This document shows positions 37,252-46,333 of a stretch of 64,000 nucleotides of DNA, one piece after another. A program made the position numbers and the translations under genes. The notes beneath the pieces are model-generated. The model was not told the DNA's origin and searched no databases. It was given only the letters and a program-made list of their open reading frames with translations. Within the stretch, counting starts at the first letter, position 1. Each line of letters opens with the position of its first letter. The stretch is from positions 186,001-250,000 of the forward strand of contig NZ_JAJMOX010000001.1 in assembly GCF_020991455.1 (NCBI RefSeq). The letters run 5' to 3'. This DNA is from Flavobacterium sp. JAS. Lineage in GTDB: Bacteria; Bacteroidota; Bacteroidia; Flavobacteriales; Flavobacteriaceae.

Positions 37252-37392
37252 TAATTTTAGATTTTAGATTTTAGATTTCAGATTTATAAAATTGAAATCT
37301 AAAAGGATTATTGATTTAGATTTTGAAGTGAATCAAATGTTGAATTTTAGATTTTTTATTGCGATCAGCAATCTAAAATCTAAACTCTACAA
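37252..37392. repeat. TTTAGAT-rich repeat between etfB and etfA
   Basis: Several copies of ATTTTAGATTT in both orientations, including three in tandem at the left end and AATCTAAAATCTAAA at the right end. The stretch can fold on itself. It separates two genes that are normally closely spaced, which suggests an inserted element. Confidence 0.55.
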
Positions 37393-37394
37393 TC

Positions 37395-38141
37395 TTAAAT
37401 CACCTTAGCCTCGTTGTGTAATAAATTGATTAACTCATCTAAATTATCAGGAGAAACTAATTTTACTGCTGATTTTGGAGCTGGTTTTTCAAATTTCACC
37501 GCTTTTGTATTTACAGGAGCGTCAACTGGCTCAAGAATCGTCAGCGCTTTTGTTCTTGCAGTCATAATTCCTCTCATGTTTGGAATACGAAGATCTTTTT
37601 CTTCAACAAGACCTTTTTGACCACCAATAATTAATGGCAAAGTAGTACTAACAGTTTCTTTTCCACCATCAATTTCACGAACCGCTTTTACATTATTTCC
37701 GTCAACTGTTAAAGCTGTACAAGAGTTTAAAAAGTTAGAACCTAAAATTCCTGCAATCATTCCAGGAACCATTCCACCATTATAATCTAAAGATTCTTTT
37801 CCGGCAATTACTAAATCATAACCACCATTTTTAATTACTTCGGCAAGTTGTTTTGCAACAAAAAAACCATCAGTTGGGTTTGCATTTACGCGGATAGCTT
37901 CATTTGCACCAATAGCAAGAGCTTTACGTAAAGTTGGTTCTGTATCAGGACCTCCAACGTTTACTACAGTTACAGTAGCGCCTTGTTGTTCCTGAAACCA
38001 AATTGCACGTGTCAAGCCAAACTCGTCATTAGGATTAATTACATATTGAACACCATTGGTGTCGAATTCTGAGTCACCATTGGAGAAGTTAATTTTTGAA
38101 GTAGTATCAGGCACGTGGCTGATGCAAACTAATATTTTCAT
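37395..38141 (-). CDS. etfB: electron transfer flavoprotein subunit beta
   Basis: 248 aa with the ETF beta pattern: MKILVCISHVPDTTSKI at the start, VINPNDEFGLTRAIW, KALAIGANEAIRVN, GYDLVIAGKESLDYNGGMVPGMIAGILG, and the recognition-type loop LPLIIGGQKGLVEEKDLRIPNMRGIMTARTK. It pairs with EtfA and binds AMP. A -7-like box (TAAATTTG on the minus strand, 38175-38182) lies about 35 bp upstream. Confidence 0.96.
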   Translation of the reverse strand: MKILVCISHVPDTTSKINFSNGDSEFDTNGVQYVINPNDEFGLTRAIWFQEQQGATVTVVNVGGPDTEPTLRKALAIGANEAIRVNANPTDGFFVAKQLAEVIKNGGYDLVIAGKESLDYNGGMVPGMIAGILGSNFLNSCTALTVDGNNVKAVREIDGGKETVSTTLPLIIGGQKGLVEEKDLRIPNMRGIMTARTKALTILEPVDAPVNTKAVKFEKPAPKSAVKLVSPDNLDELINLLHNEAKVI

Positions 38142-38632
38142 AAGTATATATTTTATATTTATAATATTCTTTTACAAATTTAGAAATTAAAATCGGAATA
38201 ATATACTATGCGTGCATAATATTTTTTGAAAACTATTACGATTTCGCAGATTCTGAAATTTTGAAGCTGTTTCATGGCTGCCAAAAAGAGATAATGCAGT
38301 CATTTCTATTGATTCTTAGGAATTTTATAATGGAGTGAGGATGAACAACTGTTAAACTTTGGTTAGAATTATACTACAATTTGAATTGTTACGTTTTAAA
38401 GAAAGATTTTTGTAAAAATAAGAATGCAACAATTAAAGTTGAATTTGTATCAAAAGTGTTTTAGGAATGAAGAGTTGCTTTTACATCGATTTCGTAAATA
38501 TCACAATAAATTTTAAAAAGTTAAAAGCAGAAGACAGAAGGAAGTTCATGTGATTTTAAATCTAATTTATGCTTTTAAGTTATTTAAAATATTTATTTTT
38601 GCTCTTCAGAAAATTCAACATACAATATAAAT
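38142..38632. other. 491-bp intergenic region between divergent etfB and pdhB
   Basis: No ORF, palindrome or RNA structure stands out. It should hold both promoters: TAAATTTG (minus strand, 38175-38182) for etfB and TATTTTTG (38594-38601) for pdhB both fit the TAnnTTTG consensus, although neither has an ideal -33 box. Confidence 0.45.
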
Positions 38633-39610
38633 ATGAGAACAATACAATTTAGAGAGGCCATTTGTGAAGCGATGAGCGAAGAAATGCGTCACGATGAATC
38701 CATATATTTAATGGGCGAAGAAGTTGCAGAATATAACGGAGCTTACAAAGCTTCAAAAGGAATGCTTGCTGAGTTTGGCGAAAAAAGAGTAATCGATACT
38801 CCAATTGCTGAGCTTGGTTTTACAGGAATTGCAGTAGGATCAGCTATGAACGGTTGTCGTCCTATTGTTGAGTATATGACATTCAACTTCTGTTTAGTAG
38901 GTATTGATCAAATTATAAATAACGCTGCTAAAATGCGTCAAATGACAGGAGGACAATTTAATGTGCCTATCGTTTTTCGTGGACCAACTGCTTCTGCAGG
39001 TCAATTAGGAGCTACTCACTCTCAGGCTTTAGAGAACTGGTTTGCTAATACCCCGGGACTTAAAGTTGTTGTACCTTCAACTCCTTACGATGCAAAAGGA
39101 CTTTTGAAATCTGCAATTCGTGATAATGATCCTGTAATTTTTATGGAATCTGAGCAAATGTATGGTGATAAAGGAGAAGTGCCAGACGGAGAATATACAA
39201 TTCCATTAGGAGTTGCTGATATCAAACGTGAAGGAACAGATGTAACTATCGTTTCTTTCGGAAAAATTATCAAAGAAGCTTTTATTGCTGCTGATGAATT
39301 AGCAAAAGAAGGAATTTCATGTGAAATTATCGACTTAAGAACAGTTCGTCCTATGGATAAAGATGCAATTCTTAAATCTGTTAAAAAAACAAACCGTTTA
39401 GTAATTTTAGAAGAAGCCTGGCCATTTGCAAGTATTTCATCTGAAATCACATATATTGTTCAGGAACAAGCTTTTGATTTCCTTGACGCGCCAATTCAAC
39501 GTATCACAACTGCTGATACACCAGCACCTTACTCTCCTGTTTTACTAAAAGACTGGTTGCCAAACGCAGCTGATGTAGTAAAAGCAGTAAAGAAAGTAAT
39601 GTACAAATAG
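38633..39610 (+). CDS. pdhB: pyruvate dehydrogenase E1 component subunit beta
   Basis: A 325-aa transketolase-like E1 beta chain: FREAICEAMSEEMRHDESIYLMGEEVAEYNGAYK, VIDTPIAELGFTGIAVGSAMNGCRPIVEYMTFNF, RGPTASAGQLGATHSQALENWF and the C-terminal domain with IDLRTVRPMDKDAIL and EEAWPFASISSEI. It belongs to the oxidative decarboxylation complex producing acetyl-CoA. The E1 alpha gene is not adjacent, so the subunits are encoded apart. It is followed by a strong terminator. Confidence 0.93.
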   Translation: MRTIQFREAICEAMSEEMRHDESIYLMGEEVAEYNGAYKASKGMLAEFGEKRVIDTPIAELGFTGIAVGSAMNGCRPIVEYMTFNFCLVGIDQIINNAAKMRQMTGGQFNVPIVFRGPTASAGQLGATHSQALENWFANTPGLKVVVPSTPYDAKGLLKSAIRDNDPVIFMESEQMYGDKGEVPDGEYTIPLGVADIKREGTDVTIVSFGKIIKEAFIAADELAKEGISCEIIDLRTVRPMDKDAILKSVKKTNRLVILEEAWPFASISSEITYIVQEQAFDFLDAPIQRITTADTPAPYSPVLLKDWLPNAADVVKAVKKVMYK

Positions 39611-39628
39611 TCAATTAAACAATACTCA

Positions 39629-39671
39629 TAAAACTTCATCAGTCATATTAATTGATGAAGTTTTTTTTTTG
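39629..39671 (+). terminator. terminator after pdhB
   Basis: AAACTTCATCA (39631-39641) / TGATGAAGTTT (39653-39663) stem with an 11-nt loop and a run of eleven T. Confidence 0.85.
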
Positions 39672-39678
39672 CCGGATT

Positions 39679-42180
39679 ATGAAAAGAATAATTTTACTCA
39701 GCCTGTTTTTTGTATTCGCATTTGCGAATATTGCTATTGCACAAACTAAAGTGAGCGGAATTGTTTTGGATAAATCGAATCAGCCTGTTCCGTTTGCCAA
39801 TGTTGTTTTTAAAGGATCAAATACAGGAATCGTTTCTAATGAAGATGGACGTTTTTATCTCGAATCGCCAAACACTTATACTGCATTATTAGTTACTTCT
39901 GCCGGATTTTCTGATAAGGAAGTTCCGTTAGAAAAAACTGTAAATTATGAATTTAAAATTGTTTTAAGCGAAGCCGAAGCACTAAATGAAGTTGTAATTT
40001 TTACAGGTAAAACATCTAAAAAGAATAATCCTGCACTGGATATATTGAGAAAAATTTGGGAAAGAAAACGTAAAAACGGTCTTTATCAATTCAATCAATA
40101 TCAAATGCAAAAGTACGAGAAAGTTGAATTTGACATGAATACAATCGACAGTGCTTTTATGAAGAACAAACTCTTTAAAGGAATGGAGTTTGTATTTAAG
40201 CATGTGGATACTTCAGATGTTACCGGAAAAACGTATTTGCCAATTTTTATTAATGAATCGGTTTATGATGTTTACGGCGATAACAAATTAAAGAAGGTAA
40301 AAGAGAACATAACCGGAAATAAAATGTCTGGTTTTAATGGTAATCAGCAGATTCTTTCATTCGTAAAAGATCTTTATACTGATTATAACATTTATGATAA
40401 TCATCTTAAGTTTTTTGATAAGAGTTTTACAAGCCCGCTTTCAAGAACCGGAATTGATGTTTATAATTATGTTTTAAAAGACAGTGCATTTATAGATAAA
40501 AAATGGTGCTATAATATTGTTTTTTATCCAAGGCGTAAAAATGAATTAACCTTTAAAGGAGATTTTTGGGTAAACGATTCTACTTTTGCAATCAAGAAAA
40601 TTAATATGGGCGTGACTAAAAGTGCCAATATTAACTGGGTAAAAGATATTTATATCGAACAGGAATTTGAGGTAGAAAATGACTCTGTTTTTCTATTAAC
40701 CCGTGATTATATGATGTCTGATTTTGCTTTGAATAAAAAAGAAAAATCAAAAGGAGTTTACGGAAAACGTACCACTTTATACCGAAATCATCAATTCAAT
40801 ATTCAAAAGCCAGAGAAGTTTTATAAAGAAGAAGTCAATTTTATTGATAATGCTGTTTATGACCGACCACCTGAATTTTGGGAAGAAAATCGTTTTGAGA
40901 AATTAAATAAAGACGAAGCAGGGATTTATAAAATGCTGGATACTTTGCAAACCGTCAAACGATTTAAGCAATTGTATAGTCTCGTTTCGATTTTAGGCAG
41001 TGGTTATGTCGAATTTAAAAACTTTGATTTCGGACCAATATTCTCCACATTTGGCTATAATGAAGTCGAAGGTTTAAGGATTAGAGCAGGAGGAAGAACC
41101 TATTTTGGACCAAATGATCCATGGCGTATACAAGCTTATACCGCTTATGGTTTTGATGATAATAAATTCAAATATGGAGTTTCAGGAAAGTGGATGGTCG
41201 ATAAGAAAAAGCGATTCATTATTTCTGGAGGAAATAGGCGGGACGTCGAACAGATTGGTGCCAGTTTAACCACAACAAATGATATTTTAGGTCGAAGTTT
41301 TGCTTCTTCAGCCTTGTTTACAACTGGAAGTAACGGAAAATTAACGAACATTAATTTGAGTAATATTTCATTTGAAATGGAACCGATGAAGAATTTTGTT
41401 GTTCAGGCGGGTCTGTCTTATAGAACTTTAGAATCTGCTTCTCCTACTTTTAGTTTAGATTATTATACCACTTTGCCAAGTCCTTCAAATCCTGCGGGTG
41501 TCGTTGCAAGTAAAGTGACACAATCTGAAGCTAATATTCAGTTTGAGTTTATGCCAAATCGTAAAACTATTGGTTTTGGAGTAGAGCGTAATCTTGTAGA
41601 TAGTCCTTTTAGTCATTTCTTTGTAAACTTTAGTTATGGATTAAAAGGAGTTATGAATAGCGATTTCGCTTATGAAAAAATTCAAATCTTTTACAAACAG
41701 CCTATTATTATAGGAGCGTTAGGAAGATCAAATATTATTCTTGAAACCGGAAAAACCTTTGGTACAATTCCGTTAGGATTAATGAGCGTGATTCCTGGTA
41801 ACCAGACTTATTTTACAATCGAAAATACGTTTAGTAACTTAAATTTCTATGAGTTCATAACAGATGAGTACACAACTTTGCAATGGAATCATGATTTTGG
41901 AGGAAGATTATTCTCCAGAATTCCATTTATGAGAAAACTAAACTGGAGAGAATTTGTAGGTGTAAAAGCAGTTCACGGAACCATTTCAAACGCTAACAGA
42001 GCAATAAATGCTTCAGATCAGCCTTACAACGCACCAGAAAATGTATATTGGGAATATAACGCCGGAATAGGAAATATCTTCAAAGTATTCCGAATCGATT
42101 TCTCTTGGAGAGGAAGTTATTTAAACACACCAGATGCCAATAAATTTGCAGTAAAAGGATCTTTCGGATTCTATTTCTAA
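39679..42180 (+). CDS. DUF5686 / carboxypeptidase-regulatory-like outer membrane protein
   Basis: 833 aa from the ATG at 39679; an upstream in-frame start would lie inside the pdhB terminator. Signal peptide (FFVFAFANIAIAQ), then a carboxypeptidase-like beta-sandwich (about 23-105; VSGIVLDKSNQPVPFANVVFKGSNTGIVSNEDGRF), then the long DUF5686 region ending in a barrel (FRIDFSWRGSYLNTPDANKFAVKGSFGFYF). The family is abundant in Bacteroidota, its function is not established, and it has no TonB plug. Confidence 0.88.
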   Translation: MKRIILLSLFFVFAFANIAIAQTKVSGIVLDKSNQPVPFANVVFKGSNTGIVSNEDGRFYLESPNTYTALLVTSAGFSDKEVPLEKTVNYEFKIVLSEAEALNEVVIFTGKTSKKNNPALDILRKIWERKRKNGLYQFNQYQMQKYEKVEFDMNTIDSAFMKNKLFKGMEFVFKHVDTSDVTGKTYLPIFINESVYDVYGDNKLKKVKENITGNKMSGFNGNQQILSFVKDLYTDYNIYDNHLKFFDKSFTSPLSRTGIDVYNYVLKDSAFIDKKWCYNIVFYPRRKNELTFKGDFWVNDSTFAIKKINMGVTKSANINWVKDIYIEQEFEVENDSVFLLTRDYMMSDFALNKKEKSKGVYGKRTTLYRNHQFNIQKPEKFYKEEVNFIDNAVYDRPPEFWEENRFEKLNKDEAGIYKMLDTLQTVKRFKQLYSLVSILGSGYVEFKNFDFGPIFSTFGYNEVEGLRIRAGGRTYFGPNDPWRIQAYTAYGFDDNKFKYGVSGKWMVDKKKRFIISGGNRRDVEQIGASLTTTNDILGRSFASSALFTTGSNGKLTNINLSNISFEMEPMKNFVVQAGLSYRTLESASPTFSLDYYTTLPSPSNPAGVVASKVTQSEANIQFEFMPNRKTIGFGVERNLVDSPFSHFFVNFSYGLKGVMNSDFAYEKIQIFYKQPIIIGALGRSNIILETGKTFGTIPLGLMSVIPGNQTYFTIENTFSNLNFYEFITDEYTTLQWNHDFGGRLFSRIPFMRKLNWREFVGVKAVHGTISNANRAINASDQPYNAPENVYWEYNAGIGNIFKVFRIDFSWRGSYLNTPDANKFAVKGSFGFYF

Positions 42181-42218
42181 TTTTTTTGTCAGATCAAATA
42201 AAGCGAAAGCTATTTAAT

Positions 42219-42283
42219 AATCTCGCAAAGACGCCAAGCCGCTAAGTTTTTAATTCTTTGCGTCTCCGCGTCTTTGCGAGATT
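42219..42283. repeat. 16-bp perfect inverted repeat, GCGTCTTTGCGAG family
   Basis: AATCTCGCAAAGACGC (42219-42234) and GCGTCTTTGCGAGATT (42268-42283) are perfect complements. The loop contains further half copies (CTTTGCGTCTCCGCG). A related half copy occurs near 24890. It looks like an interspersed palindromic element, and can also form a large hairpin followed by T-rich sequence. Confidence 0.7.
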
Positions 42284-42321
42284 CTTTTTTATTTAATTTT
42301 GAACAGACTTAAATCAAAGTT

Positions 42322-42921
42322 ATGCAAGAAGCAATCGATTTTCTATCAACCAAAAATCCAATATTTCAGGAAATCATCGAGAAATACGGATTACCTCCAA
42401 TCCCGAAACGTCCACAAGGTTTCGAAACATTGGTATTATTGATTCTCGAACAGCAAGTTTCTATAGATTCGGCGAAAGCCACATTTTTAAAAATAAAGGC
42501 CTATACCACTTGTAATCCAGAAACGATGTCAGTTTTAGCAGATGAAGAATTTAGAAATCTTGGTGTAAGCCGTCAGAAAACTAAGTATATCAAAATTCTT
42601 TCAGAAGCGGTTTTAAGCAAAGAATTAGATATTGAAAGTTTAGCAGCAAAATCAGCAGAAAAAGTTCGGGAAGAGTTGATAAAGCTCAAAGGAATCGGAA
42701 ATTGGACTATTGATATTTACCTAATGTTTTGCCTTCAGGAACCAGATTTGATTCCGTTGGGAGATATCGCAGTCGTAAATACAATCAAAGAATTACTTGA
42801 TATTCATGATAAACAAGAAATGGAAATTCATGCTAAACAATGGAGTCCGTATCGATCTTATGCTACATATTTACTTTGGCATTATTACTTAAACAAGAGA
42901 AATAGAAAAATTACATATTAA
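42322..42921 (+). CDS. AlkA-like DNA-3-methyladenine glycosylase (HhH-GPD)
   Basis: A 199-aa helix-hairpin-helix base-excision glycosylase. The HhH is LKGIGNWTIDIYLMF (about 122-136) and the catalytic Asp148 is in PLGDIAVV. An earlier conserved part is LVLLILEQQVSIDSAKATFLKI. It is shorter than E. coli AlkA because the N-terminal beta domain is absent, as in many bacterial AlkA2-type enzymes. It would remove alkylated purines. Confidence 0.88.
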   Translation: MQEAIDFLSTKNPIFQEIIEKYGLPPIPKRPQGFETLVLLILEQQVSIDSAKATFLKIKAYTTCNPETMSVLADEEFRNLGVSRQKTKYIKILSEAVLSKELDIESLAAKSAEKVREELIKLKGIGNWTIDIYLMFCLQEPDLIPLGDIAVVNTIKELLDIHDKQEMEIHAKQWSPYRSYATYLLWHYYLNKRNRKITY

Positions 42922-43030
42922 CTGTTTGTTATTTAAAAGAAAAGTGCGTAGATTAATGGAGTTTTTTATTGTAAAAAAGGATTCTTTAGTTACTTTTGCA
43001 ATCGAAATTAAGAAATAATAAAAAACGAAA

Positions 43031-43561
43031 ATGACCGCAGACAAACTAACAACTTTCGATGTATTGATCGAAATACCAAGAGGAAGCAGAAATAAATATG
43101 AGTACGATTTTGAAATCAAAAGAATGCGTTTCGACAGAATGTTATTCTCTTCAATGATGTACCCTGCAGATTACGGATTTATTCCGGAAACTTTAGCTCT
43201 TGATGGTGATCCACTTGATGTATTGGTTTTGATAAACGAACCAACTTTTCCAGGATGTGTTATAGAAGTAAAACCAATTGGTGTTTTCCATATGGCTGAT
43301 GATAAAGGACCAGACGAAAAAATCATTTGTGTACCAGTTTCAGATCCAATCTGGAATTCATTAAATGACCTTTCAGATATTAACGGACACTTATTGAAAG
43401 AAATCGAGCATTTCTTTCAGGTTTACAAAGATCTTGAAAATAAACAAGTAGATGTAGAAGGTTGGGGAGATGTAAACGAAGCATTTGCAATTATTGCTGA
43501 GTGTACTAAGCGTTTTAACGATATTGAAAACAAACCAGAAGGATTATTTAGTATTAAATAA
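43031..43561 (+). CDS. ppa: soluble inorganic pyrophosphatase (family I)
   Basis: 176 aa with the metal-binding core DGDPLDVLVL and the surrounding GSRNKYEYDFEIKRMRFDRMLFSSMMYPADYGFIPETLA, then VPVSDPIWNSLNDLSDI. It hydrolyses cytoplasmic pyrophosphate. It is followed by its own terminator and then by the membrane pyrophosphatase gene, so two enzymes for the same substrate lie in tandem. Confidence 0.96.
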   Translation: MTADKLTTFDVLIEIPRGSRNKYEYDFEIKRMRFDRMLFSSMMYPADYGFIPETLALDGDPLDVLVLINEPTFPGCVIEVKPIGVFHMADDKGPDEKIICVPVSDPIWNSLNDLSDINGHLLKEIEHFFQVYKDLENKQVDVEGWGDVNEAFAIIAECTKRFNDIENKPEGLFSIK

Positions 43562-43582
43562 TTTTTACCGTATTCTATTATA

Positions 43583-43618
43583 AAAAAAGCAATACTCCGT
43601 CAGGAGTATTGCTTTTTT
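43583..43618 (+). terminator. terminator after ppa
   Basis: AAAGCAATACTCC / GGAGTATTGCTTT with a GTCA loop and T-tract. Confidence 0.85.
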
Positions 43619-43672
43619 GTTTAAATTCGTTTAGTTAGTTTATTGACTATTAACCAAAACCACTACTATATT

Positions 43673-46219
43673 ATGAATGCATTTATGATTTACTTGCCGA
43701 TCGCGATGGCAATTATAGGATTACTTTTCATGGGAATAAAAAGGACTTGGGTTTTAAAACAAGATGCTGGTGATGGCAAGATGAAAGAGATTTCAGATCA
43801 CATTTACGAAGGTGCTCTCGCATTTTTAAAAGCCGAATATCGATTATTGACTTTTTTCGTAATTGCTGCTAGTTTAGTTTTAGCCACAATTTCTTTTATC
43901 GTTCCTACCACACATATATTAATAGTTGTAGCTTTTATTTTTGGAGCATTTTTCTCGGCTTTAGCTGGAAATATGGGAATGAAAATAGCCACTAAAACAA
44001 ATGTTAGAACAACTCAGGCTGCCCGTACAAGTTTGCCACAAGCTTTGAAAGTTTCTTTTGGCGGTGGAACAGTAATGGGACTTGGTGTTGCAGGTTTGGC
44101 GGTTTTAGGTCTAACAGGATTCTTTATTATTTTCTTTCAAATATTCATGAATGGAGTTTGGACTTCATCTGAAGATATGACTAAAGTTTTGGAGACATTA
44201 GCTGGATTTTCGCTTGGTGCAGAATCAATTGCATTGTTCGCCAGAGTTGGTGGTGGAATCTACACAAAAGCAGCCGATGTTGGTGCTGATTTAGTTGGTA
44301 AAGTTGAAGCCGGAATTCCGGAAGATGATCCGCGTAATCCTGCTACAATTGCAGATAACGTTGGAGATAATGTTGGAGACGTTGCCGGAATGGGGGCAGA
44401 TTTATTTGGTTCGTATGTAGCAACAGTTTTGGCTGCAATGGTTTTAGGAAACTATGTGATCAAAGATATGGGCGGAAACATTCAGGATGTTTTTGGCGGA
44501 ATTGGGCCAATTTTACTTCCAATGGCAATTGCTGGTTTCGGAATTTTATTCTCGATTATTGGAACTACATTGGTAAAGATATCTGATGACAATGCCAAAG
44601 AAGCGCAAGTACAAAAAGCTTTAAATATAGGAAACTGGGTGTCGATTGTTTTAACTGCGATTGCCTGTTTCTTTTTAGTACAATATATGTTGCCGGAAAC
44701 CATGCAAATGACTTTTTTTGGAGAAGGTTCTAAAGACATCTCATCAATGCGTGTTTTCTATGCTACTTTGGTTGGATTAGTAGTTGGTGGAGCTATTTCA
44801 TCGGTTACAGAATATTATACAGGATTGGGTACGAAACCAGTTATGGCAATTGTACAAAAATCATCTACAGGTGCAGGAACAAATGTTATTGCAGGTTTGG
44901 CAACAGGAATGGTTTCTACGTTTCCGACGGTATTGTTGTTTGCCGCAGCAATTTGGATTTCGTATGCTCTAGCAGGATTTTACGGTGTAGCTTTGGCAGC
45001 TTCGGCAATGATGGCTACTACAGCAATGCAATTAGCGATTGATGCTTTTGGACCAATTTCAGACAATGCAGGAGGAATTGCCGAAATGAGCGAATTACCA
45101 AAAGAAGTGCGTACCAGAACAGATATTTTAGATTCAGTAGGAAACACAACTGCGGCAACCGGAAAAGGTTTTGCAATTGCATCCGCAGCATTAACATCTT
45201 TAGCATTATTTGCAGCGTATGTTACCTTTACAGGAATTGATGGAATTAATATTTTTAAAGCACCAGTTTTAGCGATGCTTTTTGTGGGTGGAATGATTCC
45301 GGTAGTTTTCTCGGCTTTAGCGATGAATTCTGTTGGAAAAGCTGCAATGGATATGGTTTATGAAGTACGTCGTCAGTTTAAGGAAATTCCGGGAATTATG
45401 GAAGGAACCGGAAAACCGGAGTACGGAAAATGTGTTGAAATTTCAACAAAAGCCGCTTTACGCGAAATGATGTTGCCAGGAATTTTAACAATTGGTTTCC
45501 CGATTGCAATCGTATTGTTAGGTAAATTAGTTTACGGAGATAATAATCAGTTAATAGCTGAAATGTTAGGAGGATATATGGCTGGAGTTACAGTTTCAGG
45601 AGTACTTTGGGCAGTTTTCCAAAACAATGCTGGAGGAGCTTGGGACAATGCTAAAAAATCTTTTGAAGCAGGAGTGATGATCAATGGAGAAATGACGTAC
45701 AAAGGCTCTGATGCACACAAAGCAGCAGTTACCGGAGATACAGTTGGAGATCCTTTTAAAGATACTTCCGGACCATCAATGAATATCTTAATCAAACTAA
45801 CTTGTTTAATTGGGTTGGTAGTTGCACCAATTTTAGGAGAAGGACATTCTTCAGGCATGGCAGAAAAGGGTTCTTGCTGTGTTAAAATGGAAATGCATGC
45901 TGGAGGTGTTTCTAAATGCGGAGATATGTCAGGAATGACCAAAGAAGAATGCGCTAAAATGTGCAAAGAAAAAGGTTGTACTGCCGAAGAAACTGCAAAA
46001 TGTTTAGCTCACTATGATGCAAACGGAAAATATGTACACCAAAAAACAGATTGTTTTGATACTACTAAATACAGTAAAAACAAACTTGAGGTTAATTTAT
46101 CGACTGTAAATGGTGTAACCGTTGGAACAGTAACGAAAACAGAAAACGGTAAAACAACTACCGAAGTTTATGAAGGAACAGAAGCTGAAGTAAAAGCAAA
46201 AATTGAAGCTGCGAAATAA
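43673..46219 (+). CDS. hppA: membrane ion-translocating pyrophosphatase with Cys-rich C-terminal extension
   Basis: 848 aa from the ATG at 43673. The core is a 16-helix membrane pyrophosphatase with YTKAADVGADLVGKVEAGIPEDDPRNPATIADNVGDNVGDVAGMGADLFGS and SDNAGGIAEMSELP. The GNTTAATGKGFAI segment has Ala where K+-independent enzymes have Lys, so K+ dependence is predicted. H+ versus Na+ specificity cannot be read safely. From about residue 721 (45835 on) there is an extra tail of about 127 residues absent from typical members: eight Cys, many Met and Lys (GSCCVKMEMH, MTKEECAKMCKEKGC), then a hydrophilic end. By family topology the tail faces the periplasm. Confidence 0.95.
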   Translation: MNAFMIYLPIAMAIIGLLFMGIKRTWVLKQDAGDGKMKEISDHIYEGALAFLKAEYRLLTFFVIAASLVLATISFIVPTTHILIVVAFIFGAFFSALAGNMGMKIATKTNVRTTQAARTSLPQALKVSFGGGTVMGLGVAGLAVLGLTGFFIIFFQIFMNGVWTSSEDMTKVLETLAGFSLGAESIALFARVGGGIYTKAADVGADLVGKVEAGIPEDDPRNPATIADNVGDNVGDVAGMGADLFGSYVATVLAAMVLGNYVIKDMGGNIQDVFGGIGPILLPMAIAGFGILFSIIGTTLVKISDDNAKEAQVQKALNIGNWVSIVLTAIACFFLVQYMLPETMQMTFFGEGSKDISSMRVFYATLVGLVVGGAISSVTEYYTGLGTKPVMAIVQKSSTGAGTNVIAGLATGMVSTFPTVLLFAAAIWISYALAGFYGVALAASAMMATTAMQLAIDAFGPISDNAGGIAEMSELPKEVRTRTDILDSVGNTTAATGKGFAIASAALTSLALFAAYVTFTGIDGINIFKAPVLAMLFVGGMIPVVFSALAMNSVGKAAMDMVYEVRRQFKEIPGIMEGTGKPEYGKCVEISTKAALREMMLPGILTIGFPIAIVLLGKLVYGDNNQLIAEMLGGYMAGVTVSGVLWAVFQNNAGGAWDNAKKSFEAGVMINGEMTYKGSDAHKAAVTGDTVGDPFKDTSGPSMNILIKLTCLIGLVVAPILGEGHSSGMAEKGSCCVKMEMHAGGVSKCGDMSGMTKEECAKMCKEKGCTAEETAKCLAHYDANGKYVHQKTDCFDTTKYSKNKLEVNLSTVNGVTVGTVTKTENGKTTTEVYEGTEAEVKAKIEAAK

Positions 46220-46227
46220 AGAATAAA

Positions 46228-46260
46228 AGCTTTGTCAAAGTTTTAAACTTTGACAAAGCT
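46228..46260. repeat. perfect 15-bp inverted repeat after hppA
   Basis: AGCTTTGTCAAAGTT (46228-46242) and AACTTTGACAAAGCT (46246-46260), loop TTA. There is no T-tract, and a proper terminator follows directly. It resembles an interspersed palindrome. Confidence 0.7.
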
Positions 46261-46269
46261 CTGCAAACA

Positions 46270-46306
46270 AAAAATGCCTCTAAATTATTTAGAGGCATTT
46301 TTTTAT
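46270..46306. terminator. bidirectional terminator
   Basis: ATGCCTCTAAA / TTTAGAGGCAT stem (11 bp, loop TTA) with A- and T-tracts, between hppA and the convergent deoxynucleoside kinase gene. Confidence 0.85.
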
Positions 46307-46333
46307 TCGTGTAAATCTGTAAAGTTTGTGTTT

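Noticed and set aside
37252..37392. CRISPR-like array
   Set aside because: The TTTAGAT repeats are short, irregular and self-complementary, with no equal spacers and no cas genes.
39652..39678. Upstream start for the DUF5686 gene
   Set aside because: Those codons lie inside the pdhB terminator hairpin and T-tract.
45547..45966. 139-codon minus-strand ORF opposite hppA
   Set aside because: It mirrors strongly conserved pyrophosphatase sequence; its Pro/Ser/Ile-rich translation is typical of an antisense shadow.
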